Under the pieces are notes generated by a model that was not told the origin of the DNA, ran no database searches, and worked only from the letters and a program-made list of their open reading frames with translations. Below are positions 37,345-45,836 of a stretch of 64,000 nt of DNA, one piece after another. Position 1 is the first letter of the stretch; every line of letters starts with the position of its first letter. Origin of the DNA: Bacillota bacterium (GTDB lineage Bacteria; Bacillota; Clostridia; Lachnospirales; Lachnospiraceae); NCBI GenBank assembly GCA_023407575.1, contig JAEYLX010000075.1, forward strand, positions 1 through 64,000, read 5' to 3'. Made by a program: the position numbers and the translations under genes.

Positions 37345-37350
37345 TAGGTA

Positions 37351-37378
37351 TACAGCCTTGGAGAATTCCAAGGCTGTA
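37351..37378 (+). terminator. Hairpin after the uncharacterised gene
   Basis: TACAGCCTTGG (37351-37361) and its complement (37368-37378) flank a short loop just past the stop codon at 37344. The T-run after it is weak, so termination is likely but not certain. No other feature is visible to 37628. Confidence 0.55.
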
Positions 37379-37628
37379 TGTATGCATGTAATAATTTAAT
37401 GTTTTTATCTATGATATTAAATATTTGCTAACATCTAACCTCCAACAGTGATTATTGGTGAATAGTAATAGCTAGAATATTATTCCACTAATGTGTTAAA
37501 ATAATGTCAGCATTTAACTATTTAAGTGTAAAGAAAGAGCCGACAATAGTGATTTTAGGCACTTATATCGACTCTATAACATTTAGGATTGGCGATTTAA
37601 GCCCTAACTAAGTAATATTTTTCTTATA

Positions 37629-38153
37629 TTATGAAGTTACATAATGAAGTTCTGTAAATTGATTAAAGCGCCTTATTCCCTTTAGCACTAATCGAGTCTC
37701 AAAATCAAGCTTTTTAAACAAAGGAATTCCATCCCCAAGGATTGTTGGGGTAATGGTAATATACCATTCTTCTACTAAACGATTCTTTATAAAATCATGA
37801 AGTAATTCTCCACCACCTACAATCCAGATATTCTTCCCGTCCATCTGTTTCAACTTACTTGCAAACGCTACAAGATTACCATTTACAAACTCAACGTTGG
37901 GATCGTCTGTTTTTACTGATTTTGAAAACACATAACATTTCTTATCCTTATATGGAAAGTTATCGCCTTCCTTTTCGATAAGCCAATCGTAGGTTCTTCT
38001 TCCTAGTATAATTGTATCTATCCCCTCCATAAATTCAGAATATCCATTATCTCCTTCACCCTCTGTTTGAAACAGCCACTCTAAGGAATCATCTTTTGTT
38101 GCTATATAACCATCTAAGCTCGTAGCAATAAACAATACAATTTTTCGACTCAT
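37629..38153 (-). CDS. Dihydrofolate reductase-like (RibD C-terminal domain) protein
   Basis: The 174-residue protein has the RibD-C/DHFR-like fold: IVLFIATSLDGYIATKDDSLEWL at the N-terminus, TIILGRRTYDWL near residue 47, and WIVGGGELLHDFI near 110, the NADPH-binding glycine turn. It belongs to the YwjB/YyaP group, distinct from FolA. Its natural substrate is not established. AGAGGAAAGAAC precedes the ATG. Monocistronic. Confidence 0.85.
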   Translation of the reverse strand: MSRKIVLFIATSLDGYIATKDDSLEWLFQTEGEGDNGYSEFMEGIDTIILGRRTYDWLIEKEGDNFPYKDKKCYVFSKSVKTDDPNVEFVNGNLVAFASKLKQMDGKNIWIVGGGELLHDFIKNRLVEEWYITITPTILGDGIPLFKKLDFETRLVLKGIRRFNQFTELHYVTS

Positions 38154-38295
38154 GTTCTTTCCTCTCCTTTGTTATGAATGCTTTATATAATTCACAGATA
38201 TTTATATCTAGATAAAGTATGAGTTATCAAGGTTTTAATATGGCACCTCTCAGACTTTGCAAATAGTAGGTTCTTACAATAATGTACATTAAGTT

Positions 38296-40803
38296 CTAAT
38301 CATGATAAGTTGCTTTATGATATACCACTCCACCAAGTGTACAATACTTATCATTTCCAAGTAAGTTACTTAAGGTTAAACCATTCGTACTGAAACACAT
38401 GTTTTCAGTCTCTACAATAATCTTTTTTAGATATTCATTACTTACAATGGCATCCAATGCTTTTTCCCTGACTTCCTTCAGTGTACTTGGTATCACCACT
38501 TCCATATTCTCTGAATTCTGTGGATAGAGATACAAAATAGATAAATCCTTGTTATAAAGAATTCCATCTTTTACGCTGAAATAAGGATTATTTTCGGTAA
38601 CTACAAAATTCTTTAGATTTTTAAAATCCCAAATTGGATTTTCTTCAAAGGTATCAAATAGGGTTTCGACACTTTTCCCTATTATTATTGTTTCAAGATA
38701 TGGGTTAGAAAATGAATTAATGACAAACTCTGATTTTGTTGGCCAGTATGTTCTTTTATAGCATAATCCTGTCGCAATAATCACTGTGTCAGGTATGGTA
38801 AAAGATATGTTTTTCTTATGATATGGATACGAAATTAATTCCGTCATCTCTTTATTATACAATACCCCATCTATACTTGTATAAAAGGCATTATCCTTAC
38901 TCACATTAATTTCTTGAAGTGAATTGCTCTGTTGAAAACTATACTCATCCTTTTTTAACAGTTTAGATAAGGTTATACTCTCCAAATTAGGATTGCTAAT
39001 AATAAATTGAACATTACTAATGCTTTTCACACTGTCCGGCATGACATAGGATTTATCAGGTTTATTCATTGGATAACATATTAGTTTTGAACAATCTTTG
39101 GAATACATAATACCGTCAATACTTGTAAATAAATTATTTTCCTTATCGACCTCAATCTCTTCTATCATTTTTGCATTCAATAGGAAATAAAAAGAAAACT
39201 CTGTAAATGATTTTGGAATAAAAATACTTTTTAATTTACTCATTCCAGCACTTAATGAAGTATCAATACTTTTCACATTGTCCGGAATAATCAGGTTTTG
39301 TACATCTCTTGGAACATCAATTAAAACAGTCTTATCCTTGCTAAGCAGCATTTCATCTTGCATGGAATAATATTGGCTGTTCTTATCAACAGATAACTTT
39401 TTAAGTGTTGGTATGTCATAAACACTATCTTGCCATACAATAAGTTGTGTCTTAGCTGGAATTACCATTTCAGTGATTCCGCTGTTTCTCAGATATAATG
39501 CATTTAAATTCTTTAAAGTACTAGGAAACTCCGCCTTACTTTGTTTCTTAAATAGCATCAACTCTGTCTTATCTTTATTATATAGGGACCCCTTATATAA
39601 AACGAAATTTTTATTACCTGCTTCTAGTATGATTTTATCAAAGCTGTTTGGATTCTCATTATATAAACCTAATTTCTTCAATGACTTGGGTATGGTTATT
39701 TCTGATACTTTTTCTAAATTGAAATGGCTTAAATACAGGGATGATAATGTACTTGGAAACTTTAACGCAGTTTTCTCATACGCTCTTGGGACTAATATCA
39801 TCTTAGTTTTAGTTGTATTATAAATAATACCCTCGTAGGAGGCATATAACTTATTTCCACTTTCCACATAAATCGACTTTAAGCATTTTAAATATTGAAA
39901 ATCACTAATATTCATTTGGGTTACTGATTTGGGTATCGAAATGGAGATTAAACTAAAACAATAGGAAAAAGCAGCCTCTTTTATAGTTTTCAAGCCACTG
40001 GGGAGTTTAATATACTCTATATTGCTCAAATAAAATGCATTGGATTCTATCGTTACTGTACCTTTTGGAACCTTATAAGAGTTTCCCTTCCCATTGGGGT
40101 AAAGCAGCAAAGTATCACCCTTCTTATTAAAGAGGACACCATCAATTGCACGATACGATAAATTCTTACTGCTAACTTTAAACTCCCTTATATGTGATAA
40201 CTGCTCTCCAATACTATGAAGCTGTCCGCCTGCTACTTTAGCGCCAAGTGTTATGGTTTGAAGATTTTTTGCATTTACAAAGGCACTTTCATAAATCCTG
40301 GTAACCGTGTCTGGTATTATATATGAGGTATTCGTTGACCCTACCGGATATTGAATTAGCGTCGTCATTTCTTTATTATACAGACAGTTTGATACAGCTG
40401 CAAAGTTAGAATTGTCTTTTGAAACAATAATGCTTTCAAGCTTTACTTGTTTATTGTAGCTATATCCATTGCAGTTTATTTCCAATACTGTGCTTGAAAT
40501 GTTTACGTTAACAACATTAGGGAAATAACCCATTATAATAAAATCCCAGTCAAAATAGGTTACTCCTTCCGCTACTATGATTTCCTTTACCTCTGCATAA
40601 ATCGGATTTCCCCCTGCTTTAAAATCCAGATAATCTACATTATCTTTAAAAACAAAGATTTTTTCCCCTTTGTATGTGGTCTGGTTTTCTTTTGTAAAAT
40701 AATATTCTGTGGTTGCTGCATTAGTGGATTTTCCTGGAGTTATTACAATAATTAGTGTTGTTATCATGAGTAAAAACAATAAACCTTGCATAATCTTTCT
40801 CAT
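38296..40803 (-). CDS. BspA-type leucine-rich-repeat secreted protein (copy 1)
   Basis: About 835 residues. A signal peptide (MRKIMQGLLFLLMITTLIIVI...ATT) is followed by repeats of the LRR_5/BspA type, with units containing DGVLFNKKGDTLLLYP, YVIPDTVTRI and IPKSVTQ. Each repeat pairs a DG-x-LYNK beta turn with an IP-x-x-V/L segment. There is no LPXTG, SLH or transmembrane anchor at the C-terminus. The ATG at 40803 has GGAGGG before it. Related proteins bind host or plant surfaces or matrix; here adhesion is only a guess. The 347-base leader to 41150 holds a conserved promoter and copy 2's terminator. Confidence 0.9.
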   Translation of the reverse strand: MRKIMQGLLFLLMITTLIIVITPGKSTNAATTEYYFTKENQTTYKGEKIFVFKDNVDYLDFKAGGNPIYAEVKEIIVAEGVTYFDWDFIIMGYFPNVVNVNISSTVLEINCNGYSYNKQVKLESIIVSKDNSNFAAVSNCLYNKEMTTLIQYPVGSTNTSYIIPDTVTRIYESAFVNAKNLQTITLGAKVAGGQLHSIGEQLSHIREFKVSSKNLSYRAIDGVLFNKKGDTLLLYPNGKGNSYKVPKGTVTIESNAFYLSNIEYIKLPSGLKTIKEAAFSYCFSLISISIPKSVTQMNISDFQYLKCLKSIYVESGNKLYASYEGIIYNTTKTKMILVPRAYEKTALKFPSTLSSLYLSHFNLEKVSEITIPKSLKKLGLYNENPNSFDKIILEAGNKNFVLYKGSLYNKDKTELMLFKKQSKAEFPSTLKNLNALYLRNSGITEMVIPAKTQLIVWQDSVYDIPTLKKLSVDKNSQYYSMQDEMLLSKDKTVLIDVPRDVQNLIIPDNVKSIDTSLSAGMSKLKSIFIPKSFTEFSFYFLLNAKMIEEIEVDKENNLFTSIDGIMYSKDCSKLICYPMNKPDKSYVMPDSVKSISNVQFIISNPNLESITLSKLLKKDEYSFQQSNSLQEINVSKDNAFYTSIDGVLYNKEMTELISYPYHKKNISFTIPDTVIIATGLCYKRTYWPTKSEFVINSFSNPYLETIIIGKSVETLFDTFEENPIWDFKNLKNFVVTENNPYFSVKDGILYNKDLSILYLYPQNSENMEVVIPSTLKEVREKALDAIVSNEYLKKIIVETENMCFSTNGLTLSNLLGNDKYCTLGGVVYHKATYHD

Positions 40804-40988
40804 TTTTCCCTCCATTATGGTTCTATAAGCCCTCTTAGATTCTGATTAAAAGTTGGTGAAGCAAGCACTCTCAAAAGTAAAGTAATTTTCTAATACCTTT
40901 TACATGATTTTGTTAAAATGAATAATAGAAAAGTACAATAGGATAAATCATTATTTGGTTTAAGCTATTCTCATACTAAAGGAATAAT

Positions 40989-41017
40989 ATCCCATTACTA
41001 TGTTAAATCAATGTCAA
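40989..41017 (-). promoter_or_regulatory. Conserved promoter of LRR copy 1
   Basis: On the minus strand TTGACA, 17 bases and TGGGAT align base for base with the promoters of copies 2, 3 and 4. The -35 is the best of the four, while the -10 is poor. It lies about 185 bases before the start, farther than in the other copies. Confidence 0.5.
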
Positions 41018-41040
41018 ACTAAAATATTTGTAAAAAAGAA

Positions 41041-41070
41041 AAGCGGTGATTTAAAATAAAACCACCGCTT
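41041..41070 (-). terminator. Terminator of LRR copy 2
   Basis: AAGCGGTGAT (41041-41050) pairs with ACCACCGCTT (41061-41070) around a 10-base loop. On the minus strand the stem leads into TTTTCTTTTTT. The stem sequence recurs after copy 3 and beside the copy 4 remnant. Confidence 0.85.
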
Positions 41071-41150
41071 ATAACCACTGTTCCATATAAGTTTAAAAGC
41101 AAATAGATGAATTAAAATATCGATTTTTATTCAAAGCAACAATAATTACG

Positions 41151-43649
41151 TTATTGATAAATTCTTTTCTTATACTCTTCACCTATTTTACAATATTTAT
41201 AGTTGCCATTGTAAGTTCTTAAGGTTAAACCATCTGTGCTAAAATACTGGTTGCCATCTTCAACTACAATCTTCTTTAAATATTTGTTGCCAGCAATTGC
41301 TTCGAATACTCTTTCACTGATTTCCTTTACTTGCGCAGGTATTGTAAATACTGTGTTTTTCGAAGTATCCATATACAGATACATAATAGAAAGATCCTTA
41401 TTATAAACAGCCCCATCCATTATAGTAAAGTATGGATTATCTTTACTAATACTAAGATTTTGTAAATTTTTAAATCCCCAAATTGGATAATTAAAATGTG
41501 TCTCAAATAAGGTTTTAACATTCTTTCCAATAAATAAGGTTTCGAGATAGGGATTTGAATCACCATCAAGTGAAAAACTGGTATCATACTGCTGGATAAA
41601 TACACGGCAATTTAAACCTGAAACGGTGATTACTGTATCCGGTATTGTAAAGGATTTGTCTCGTTTTTGATATGGGTATGCAATTAACTCCGTCATATCC
41701 TTGTTATACAATACTCCATTGACACTGCTATAAGATATACTATTCTTATTCACATTAATTTCTTTTAAGGTTTTACTATACTCAAAGTTATAATTATTCG
41801 ATGGTTCTAGCATTTTTGATAAGGTAATACTCTCAAGATTTGGATTTTGAGTAATGAAATAGTAATTCATTGTTTTAACACTGTCTGGCATAACATAGGT
41901 TTTATCTTGTTTATTTGTAGGGTAAAAGAGCATCTGGGATAAATCCTCATTATATAGAACACCATCTAAGCTGGTAAATTTAGCATTACCTTTTTCTACT
42001 TCTATCTTCTCCAAGGTTATATGGTTTATATACAAGCTTTCATCCAACTCGGTCACTGACTTAGGTATTACAATACTCTTTAAGTTCTTAATATTAAAAT
42101 TCATAGGCAAACTAAGTTTTTTAACAGTTGCCGGGATTTTTAATACTGTCATGTTTCTTGGAGCATCATATAAAATTGTCTTATCCTTATTAAATAACAT
42201 ATTATTTTGAATTGAATAATATGGGTTATTTTTATCTACTGATATTTTTTTCAATGTGGGTATATCAAAAACACCATTTAAAAATATTGGCACTTTTGCC
42301 TTGGCAGGAATCACCAGCTCAGTAATTCCACTATTATAAAAGAAATTAATATCAATATTTTTAATTGTACTAGGAAACTCTGCTTTCGTTTGCTTTTTAA
42401 ATAAGACTAAGGTTGTTTTACTTTTATTATAAACAGACCCGTTGTATAAAATAAAGTTCTCGTTCCCTGCTTCTATTGTGATTTTTTCAAAGAAATGTGA
42501 ACTACCTTTTGCAGATAACTTCTTTACTCCTTTTGGAATTATAATTTCCGTAGCGTTATCAAAAGGTTTAATGTTAGTAAATAGAGATACTAAGGTACTT
42601 GGAAATTTTAAACTGGTTTCCTTATAGGCCATTGGAACGAATTTTATATACGTCTTTGCTTTATTGTAAAGAATGCCTTTATAGGAGGCATATAACTTAT
42701 TCCCACTCTCCATATGAATTGTTTGTAAGGAGCTCAATTTCTTGAAATCGTCAACGTTAATTTTCGTAACTGATTTAGGTATCGTGATTGTAATCAATTT
42801 TGAAAAAGTAGCAAATGTACCATCCTTAATTGATTTAAGGGTACTGGGAAGTTTTATATACTTCAACTCATTTTGTGTAAATGCTGTGGATTCAATTGTT
42901 ATCGTTCCCTCAGGAACGCGGTAAGAGGTACCCTTCCCTTTTGGATAAAGCAGCAAGGTATCACCAGTTTTATTAAAAAGGACACCATCAATTACACTAT
43001 AATAAGGATTATTGCTGTCTATTTTAAATTCTTTTATATGCGATAAATGATATCCTTTTGCTTGGAGCTGCCCATCTTGCAGGTTAGCACCAATTGTTAC
43101 GGTTTGCAGGTGTTTTGCTTGATCAAAGGTACTGTGCAAAATTGTTGTGACCGTTTCCGGTATTACATATGAAGTATTTGTTGACCCTATCGGGTACTGT
43201 ACTAAAATTGTCATATCTTTATTTAACAAGCAATTATCCTTTGCTATATAGTTTGCATTGTCTTCTGCTACAATAATTTCTTTCAATTTCTCCAAACCTT
43301 TAACGACGTTTTCCGTGTAATGAATCTTTGTTACAGTACTTGATATGCTCACACGCTCCAGATTCGGAAAAAATCCTTTTAAAAGAAAATCCCAATCAAA
43401 ATAAGTTACTCCTTCCGCAACTATGATTTCTTTCACCTCTGGATAAGAGTCCTCACTATAAATATTAAAATCTTCTAGAGTTATGTCTTCCGAAAAGACT
43501 AATATAACTTCACCTTTATAATCCCCTTGATTCGATTTTGTTAAGTGGAACTCTGTTTCTGCTGCATTGCTATAGCTACCTAGAGCTAATATAAAAATTA
43601 ATATTGTTATTGAAAAAAGAATCATTATATTTTTAATAAATTTACTCAT
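41151..43649 (-). CDS. BspA-type leucine-rich-repeat secreted protein (copy 2)
   Basis: The 832-residue paralogue of copies 1 and 3 keeps the same plan: a signal peptide (MSKFIKNIMILFSITILIFILALGSYSNAA), an N-terminal cap (VKEIIVAEGVTYFDWDFL, nearly identical to copy 1), and many LRR_5 repeats such as DGVLFNKTGDTLLLYP and IPDTVITV. The C-terminal cap is VEDGNQYFSTDGLTL. It ends without an anchor. GGAGGTAG precedes the ATG. Copies 1-3 retain similar order and length, so they arose by tandem duplication and then diverged without internal shuffling. Confidence 0.9.
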   Translation of the reverse strand: MSKFIKNIMILFSITILIFILALGSYSNAAETEFHLTKSNQGDYKGEVILVFSEDITLEDFNIYSEDSYPEVKEIIVAEGVTYFDWDFLLKGFFPNLERVSISSTVTKIHYTENVVKGLEKLKEIIVAEDNANYIAKDNCLLNKDMTILVQYPIGSTNTSYVIPETVTTILHSTFDQAKHLQTVTIGANLQDGQLQAKGYHLSHIKEFKIDSNNPYYSVIDGVLFNKTGDTLLLYPKGKGTSYRVPEGTITIESTAFTQNELKYIKLPSTLKSIKDGTFATFSKLITITIPKSVTKINVDDFKKLSSLQTIHMESGNKLYASYKGILYNKAKTYIKFVPMAYKETSLKFPSTLVSLFTNIKPFDNATEIIIPKGVKKLSAKGSSHFFEKITIEAGNENFILYNGSVYNKSKTTLVLFKKQTKAEFPSTIKNIDINFFYNSGITELVIPAKAKVPIFLNGVFDIPTLKKISVDKNNPYYSIQNNMLFNKDKTILYDAPRNMTVLKIPATVKKLSLPMNFNIKNLKSIVIPKSVTELDESLYINHITLEKIEVEKGNAKFTSLDGVLYNEDLSQMLFYPTNKQDKTYVMPDSVKTMNYYFITQNPNLESITLSKMLEPSNNYNFEYSKTLKEINVNKNSISYSSVNGVLYNKDMTELIAYPYQKRDKSFTIPDTVITVSGLNCRVFIQQYDTSFSLDGDSNPYLETLFIGKNVKTLFETHFNYPIWGFKNLQNLSISKDNPYFTIMDGAVYNKDLSIMYLYMDTSKNTVFTIPAQVKEISERVFEAIAGNKYLKKIVVEDGNQYFSTDGLTLRTYNGNYKYCKIGEEYKKRIYQ

Positions 43650-43708
43650 TATAGTCTTACTACCTCCTAATTAATATCTTTTAAGCCAATATTGACTAAT
43701 TGGATAAT

Positions 43709-43737
43709 ATTACAAGAATATGTTAAAACAATGGCAA
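43709..43737 (-). promoter_or_regulatory. Conserved promoter of LRR copy 2
   Basis: On the minus strand TTGCCA (43732-43737), a 17-base spacer and TGTAAT (43709-43714) sit in a stretch of about 40 bases nearly identical to the copy 3 promoter. The start codon is about 60 bases downstream. Confidence 0.65.
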
Positions 43738-43797
43738 TTGATATTTATCTGAATATTCAAGCTTATAGACATTTGTCGAAATCTTTTTTTAATAATA

Positions 43798-43850
43798 TTG
43801 ACATTCATTTTAGGCAGTTGTAGAATATCATAGTAGACAATTGCCTAAAA
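43798..43850 (+). promoter_or_regulatory. Promoter and inverted-repeat operator of second BlaI unit
   Basis: TTGACA (43798-43803), 17 bases, TAGAAT (43821-43826) form a vegetative promoter. A 14-bp inverted repeat with one mismatch, TTTTAGGCAGTTGT (43808-43821) and its partner (43837-43850), spans the -10 and reaches the ribosome site. It differs in sequence from the first BlaI unit's operators, so the two repressors probably have separate targets. Confidence 0.75.
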
Positions 43851-43862
43851 GGAGCTGATAAG

Positions 43863-44240
43863 ATGAAAAAAATCAAGAAACTGCCGGATGCAGAGTTTGA
43901 CATTATGAAAGTGGTGTGGGCAAATGAGCCACCAATTACAACCAATATTGTTATGCAACAACTTGGAAATGAAAAAGAATGGAAAGCACAGACTGTAATA
44001 TCCCTTATGTTACGGCTGGTAGATCGAGGCTTTATCCGAACTGAGAAAATTGGCAAAGAACGTACCTACTTTCCCATTATTAGCAAAGAGGAATACTTGA
44101 AGTTCGAAACAGGCGACTTCATGGAGCGATTTCATGGAAATTCATTAGCCAGTCTAGTAGCTACTCTCTATGATGGTAAAAAGATTAAAGACAGCGATCT
44201 TGATGAACTGGCAAAGGCACTGAAAGAAAGGAAGCAATAA
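43863..44240 (+). CDS. BlaI/MecI-family repressor (second unit)
   Basis: The 125-residue protein has the BlaI winged helix: LPDAEFDIMKVVWANEPPITTNIVMQQLG...WKAQTVISLMLRLVDRGFI, residues 7-55, and a C-terminal regulatory tail. It precedes an M56 protease gene by one base, so the two form a sensor-repressor pair. It is on the plus strand between minus-strand LRR copies 2 and 3. An operator overlaps its promoter. AAAGGAGCTGATAAG precedes the ATG. The remainder of the regulon is unknown. Confidence 0.93.
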   Translation: MKKIKKLPDAEFDIMKVVWANEPPITTNIVMQQLGNEKEWKAQTVISLMLRLVDRGFIRTEKIGKERTYFPIISKEEYLKFETGDFMERFHGNSLASLVATLYDGKKIKDSDLDELAKALKERKQ

Positions 44241-44241
44241 T

Positions 44242-45642
44242 ATGGATTCCTTTTTATTCGTCTTCTTAAGATGTACCCTATCCATGTCAGTGATAACGCT
44301 TTTATATGCGTTAATTATGCCGATACTTTCAAAACGATACAGTCCCAAGTGGCGATATCTAAGTTGGCTGATGATTGCTGTATTTTGGGTATTCCCATTC
44401 CCATTTCGTCCTCGGATTAACCTTTCGTTTCTTCCAGTACAAATGAAGGAAATATCATTAAAGCCCGTTCAACCAGTGATTAATGCTTTTTCTTCTAGCT
44501 CTAATACTGCCGATATTATAAATGCTCCCACTACAATTTCCATTTGGTTGTTGCTTGCAATCATTTGGTTTCTGGGATTTGTAGGCATAATAGCATTTCA
44601 TACCATAAGACATAGATATTTTATGAAGATGGTACGTCGATGGAGTGAGCCTATCACCGATTTAGATTGCTTAGAGATCTTGAATGACTTAAAATCCGAA
44701 TTAAGAATTAAAACACAGGTAGGTTTAAGTGTGTGTCAAACCATTACCAGTCCCATGCTTGTAGGATTTTTTCGACCTACAATTTTACTGCCTCCTATTG
44801 ACGTTAATCGTAACGAGCAATTACTTATTCTAAAGCATGAACTTATTCACCTGAAAAGACATGACCTTTGGTTTAAATTTATGATTTTAACAGCAACCGT
44901 ACTACATTGGTTTAACCCAGCGGTATACCTGATGGCAAAGGCAACCGCATTACAATGTGAAATTTCCTGTGATGCATTGGTTTTACAACGTTCGAATTTT
45001 CAGCAGCGTAAACAATACGGCGAGATAATTATCGAAGTCGTAAGAAATGGGGCAAAGCTCCGAACTGTTTTATCAACTAATTTTTATAGCGGAAAACGCG
45101 GAATGGAAACACGCATTGCTTCTATTTTAGATACAAAACACAAAAAAGCTGGTATTGCAGTTCTATGCTTGGTACTGATAGCAATTGTCATCTTTGGGGT
45201 TACTGAGATGATTGGTTTGAATAATTATAATTACAAAAGTACTGAGACACATTTTAGCCTAAATGTTCCACAGGGTTGGACCGTGGTAGAAGAACCACGA
45301 ATACCGGCTGGTCAGGATTGGGAAGCAACTCCTGACGATGGAATCAGGATGCTGCTTGCTGGTAATGAAAATAACACTATGCATATATTTGCGCAGTACG
45401 GTACTCTATCAATTCCACTAGAAAGTGAATATACCAAGGAAGATTTCACTACAGACCAAGGAGTTAAAGGTAGTCTATATAAATCTTCCACTTCTGAAGC
45501 TTACTGGTATCTAATTCTAAATCAGGATATTACTCCAGACAATTATGGTGCAGTTATTAGATTTGAAAATCAAGAGTTATTATCAAAGGAGCAAAAAAAC
45601 ATTATAGGAATACTTGAAAGTATTAAGATTTATAAACCGTAG
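44242..45642 (+). CDS. BlaR1-like M56 membrane metalloprotease (second unit)
   Basis: The 466-residue protein has membrane helices near residues 5-28, 37-55 and 100-120, then an M56 zinc protease with HELIH (HExxH) followed by HWFNPAVYL and a CEISCDALVL segment. A helix near 305-325 leads to an external domain of only about 140 residues (TETHFSLNVPQGWTVVEEPRIPAG...). That domain is unlike the penicillin-binding sensor of BlaR1 and unlike the first unit's calcium-motif domain. It probably senses another cue and relieves BlaI repression. It starts one base after blaI. Confidence 0.88.
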   Translation: MDSFLFVFLRCTLSMSVITLLYALIMPILSKRYSPKWRYLSWLMIAVFWVFPFPFRPRINLSFLPVQMKEISLKPVQPVINAFSSSSNTADIINAPTTISIWLLLAIIWFLGFVGIIAFHTIRHRYFMKMVRRWSEPITDLDCLEILNDLKSELRIKTQVGLSVCQTITSPMLVGFFRPTILLPPIDVNRNEQLLILKHELIHLKRHDLWFKFMILTATVLHWFNPAVYLMAKATALQCEISCDALVLQRSNFQQRKQYGEIIIEVVRNGAKLRTVLSTNFYSGKRGMETRIASILDTKHKKAGIAVLCLVLIAIVIFGVTEMIGLNNYNYKSTETHFSLNVPQGWTVVEEPRIPAGQDWEATPDDGIRMLLAGNENNTMHIFAQYGTLSIPLESEYTKEDFTTDQGVKGSLYKSSTSEAYWYLILNQDITPDNYGAVIRFENQELLSKEQKNIIGILESIKIYKP

Positions 45643-45719
45643 CACTTTCTATTGTCATAAATATTGTTATATTACATGATTTCTATGTTTCCTACCCAGA
45701 GATTTGATAAAGAGCTAAA

Positions 45720-45749
45720 AAGCGGTGGTCTCAACAGAAACCACCGCTT
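45720..45749. terminator. Terminator of LRR copy 3 (possibly shared with M56 gene)
   Basis: AAGCGGTGGT and its perfect complement flank a 10-base loop. On the minus strand TTTTTAG follows. It lies between the convergent M56 gene and LRR copy 3, and its loop and stem match the remnant near 48560 at most positions. Confidence 0.85.
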
Positions 45750-45836
45750 ACTATCTATTCATATCAAACTTTTTATAAATTATTTAATTTTATCATCTTT
45801 GACTACAATATTTAGCTGTATTTTTCAACAGTTAAA

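Noticed and set aside
40803..40815. Upstream ATG at 40815 as start of LRR copy 1
   Set aside because: The GGAGGG ribosome site overlaps that codon and is correctly placed for the ATG at 40803, which also gives a normal signal peptide.
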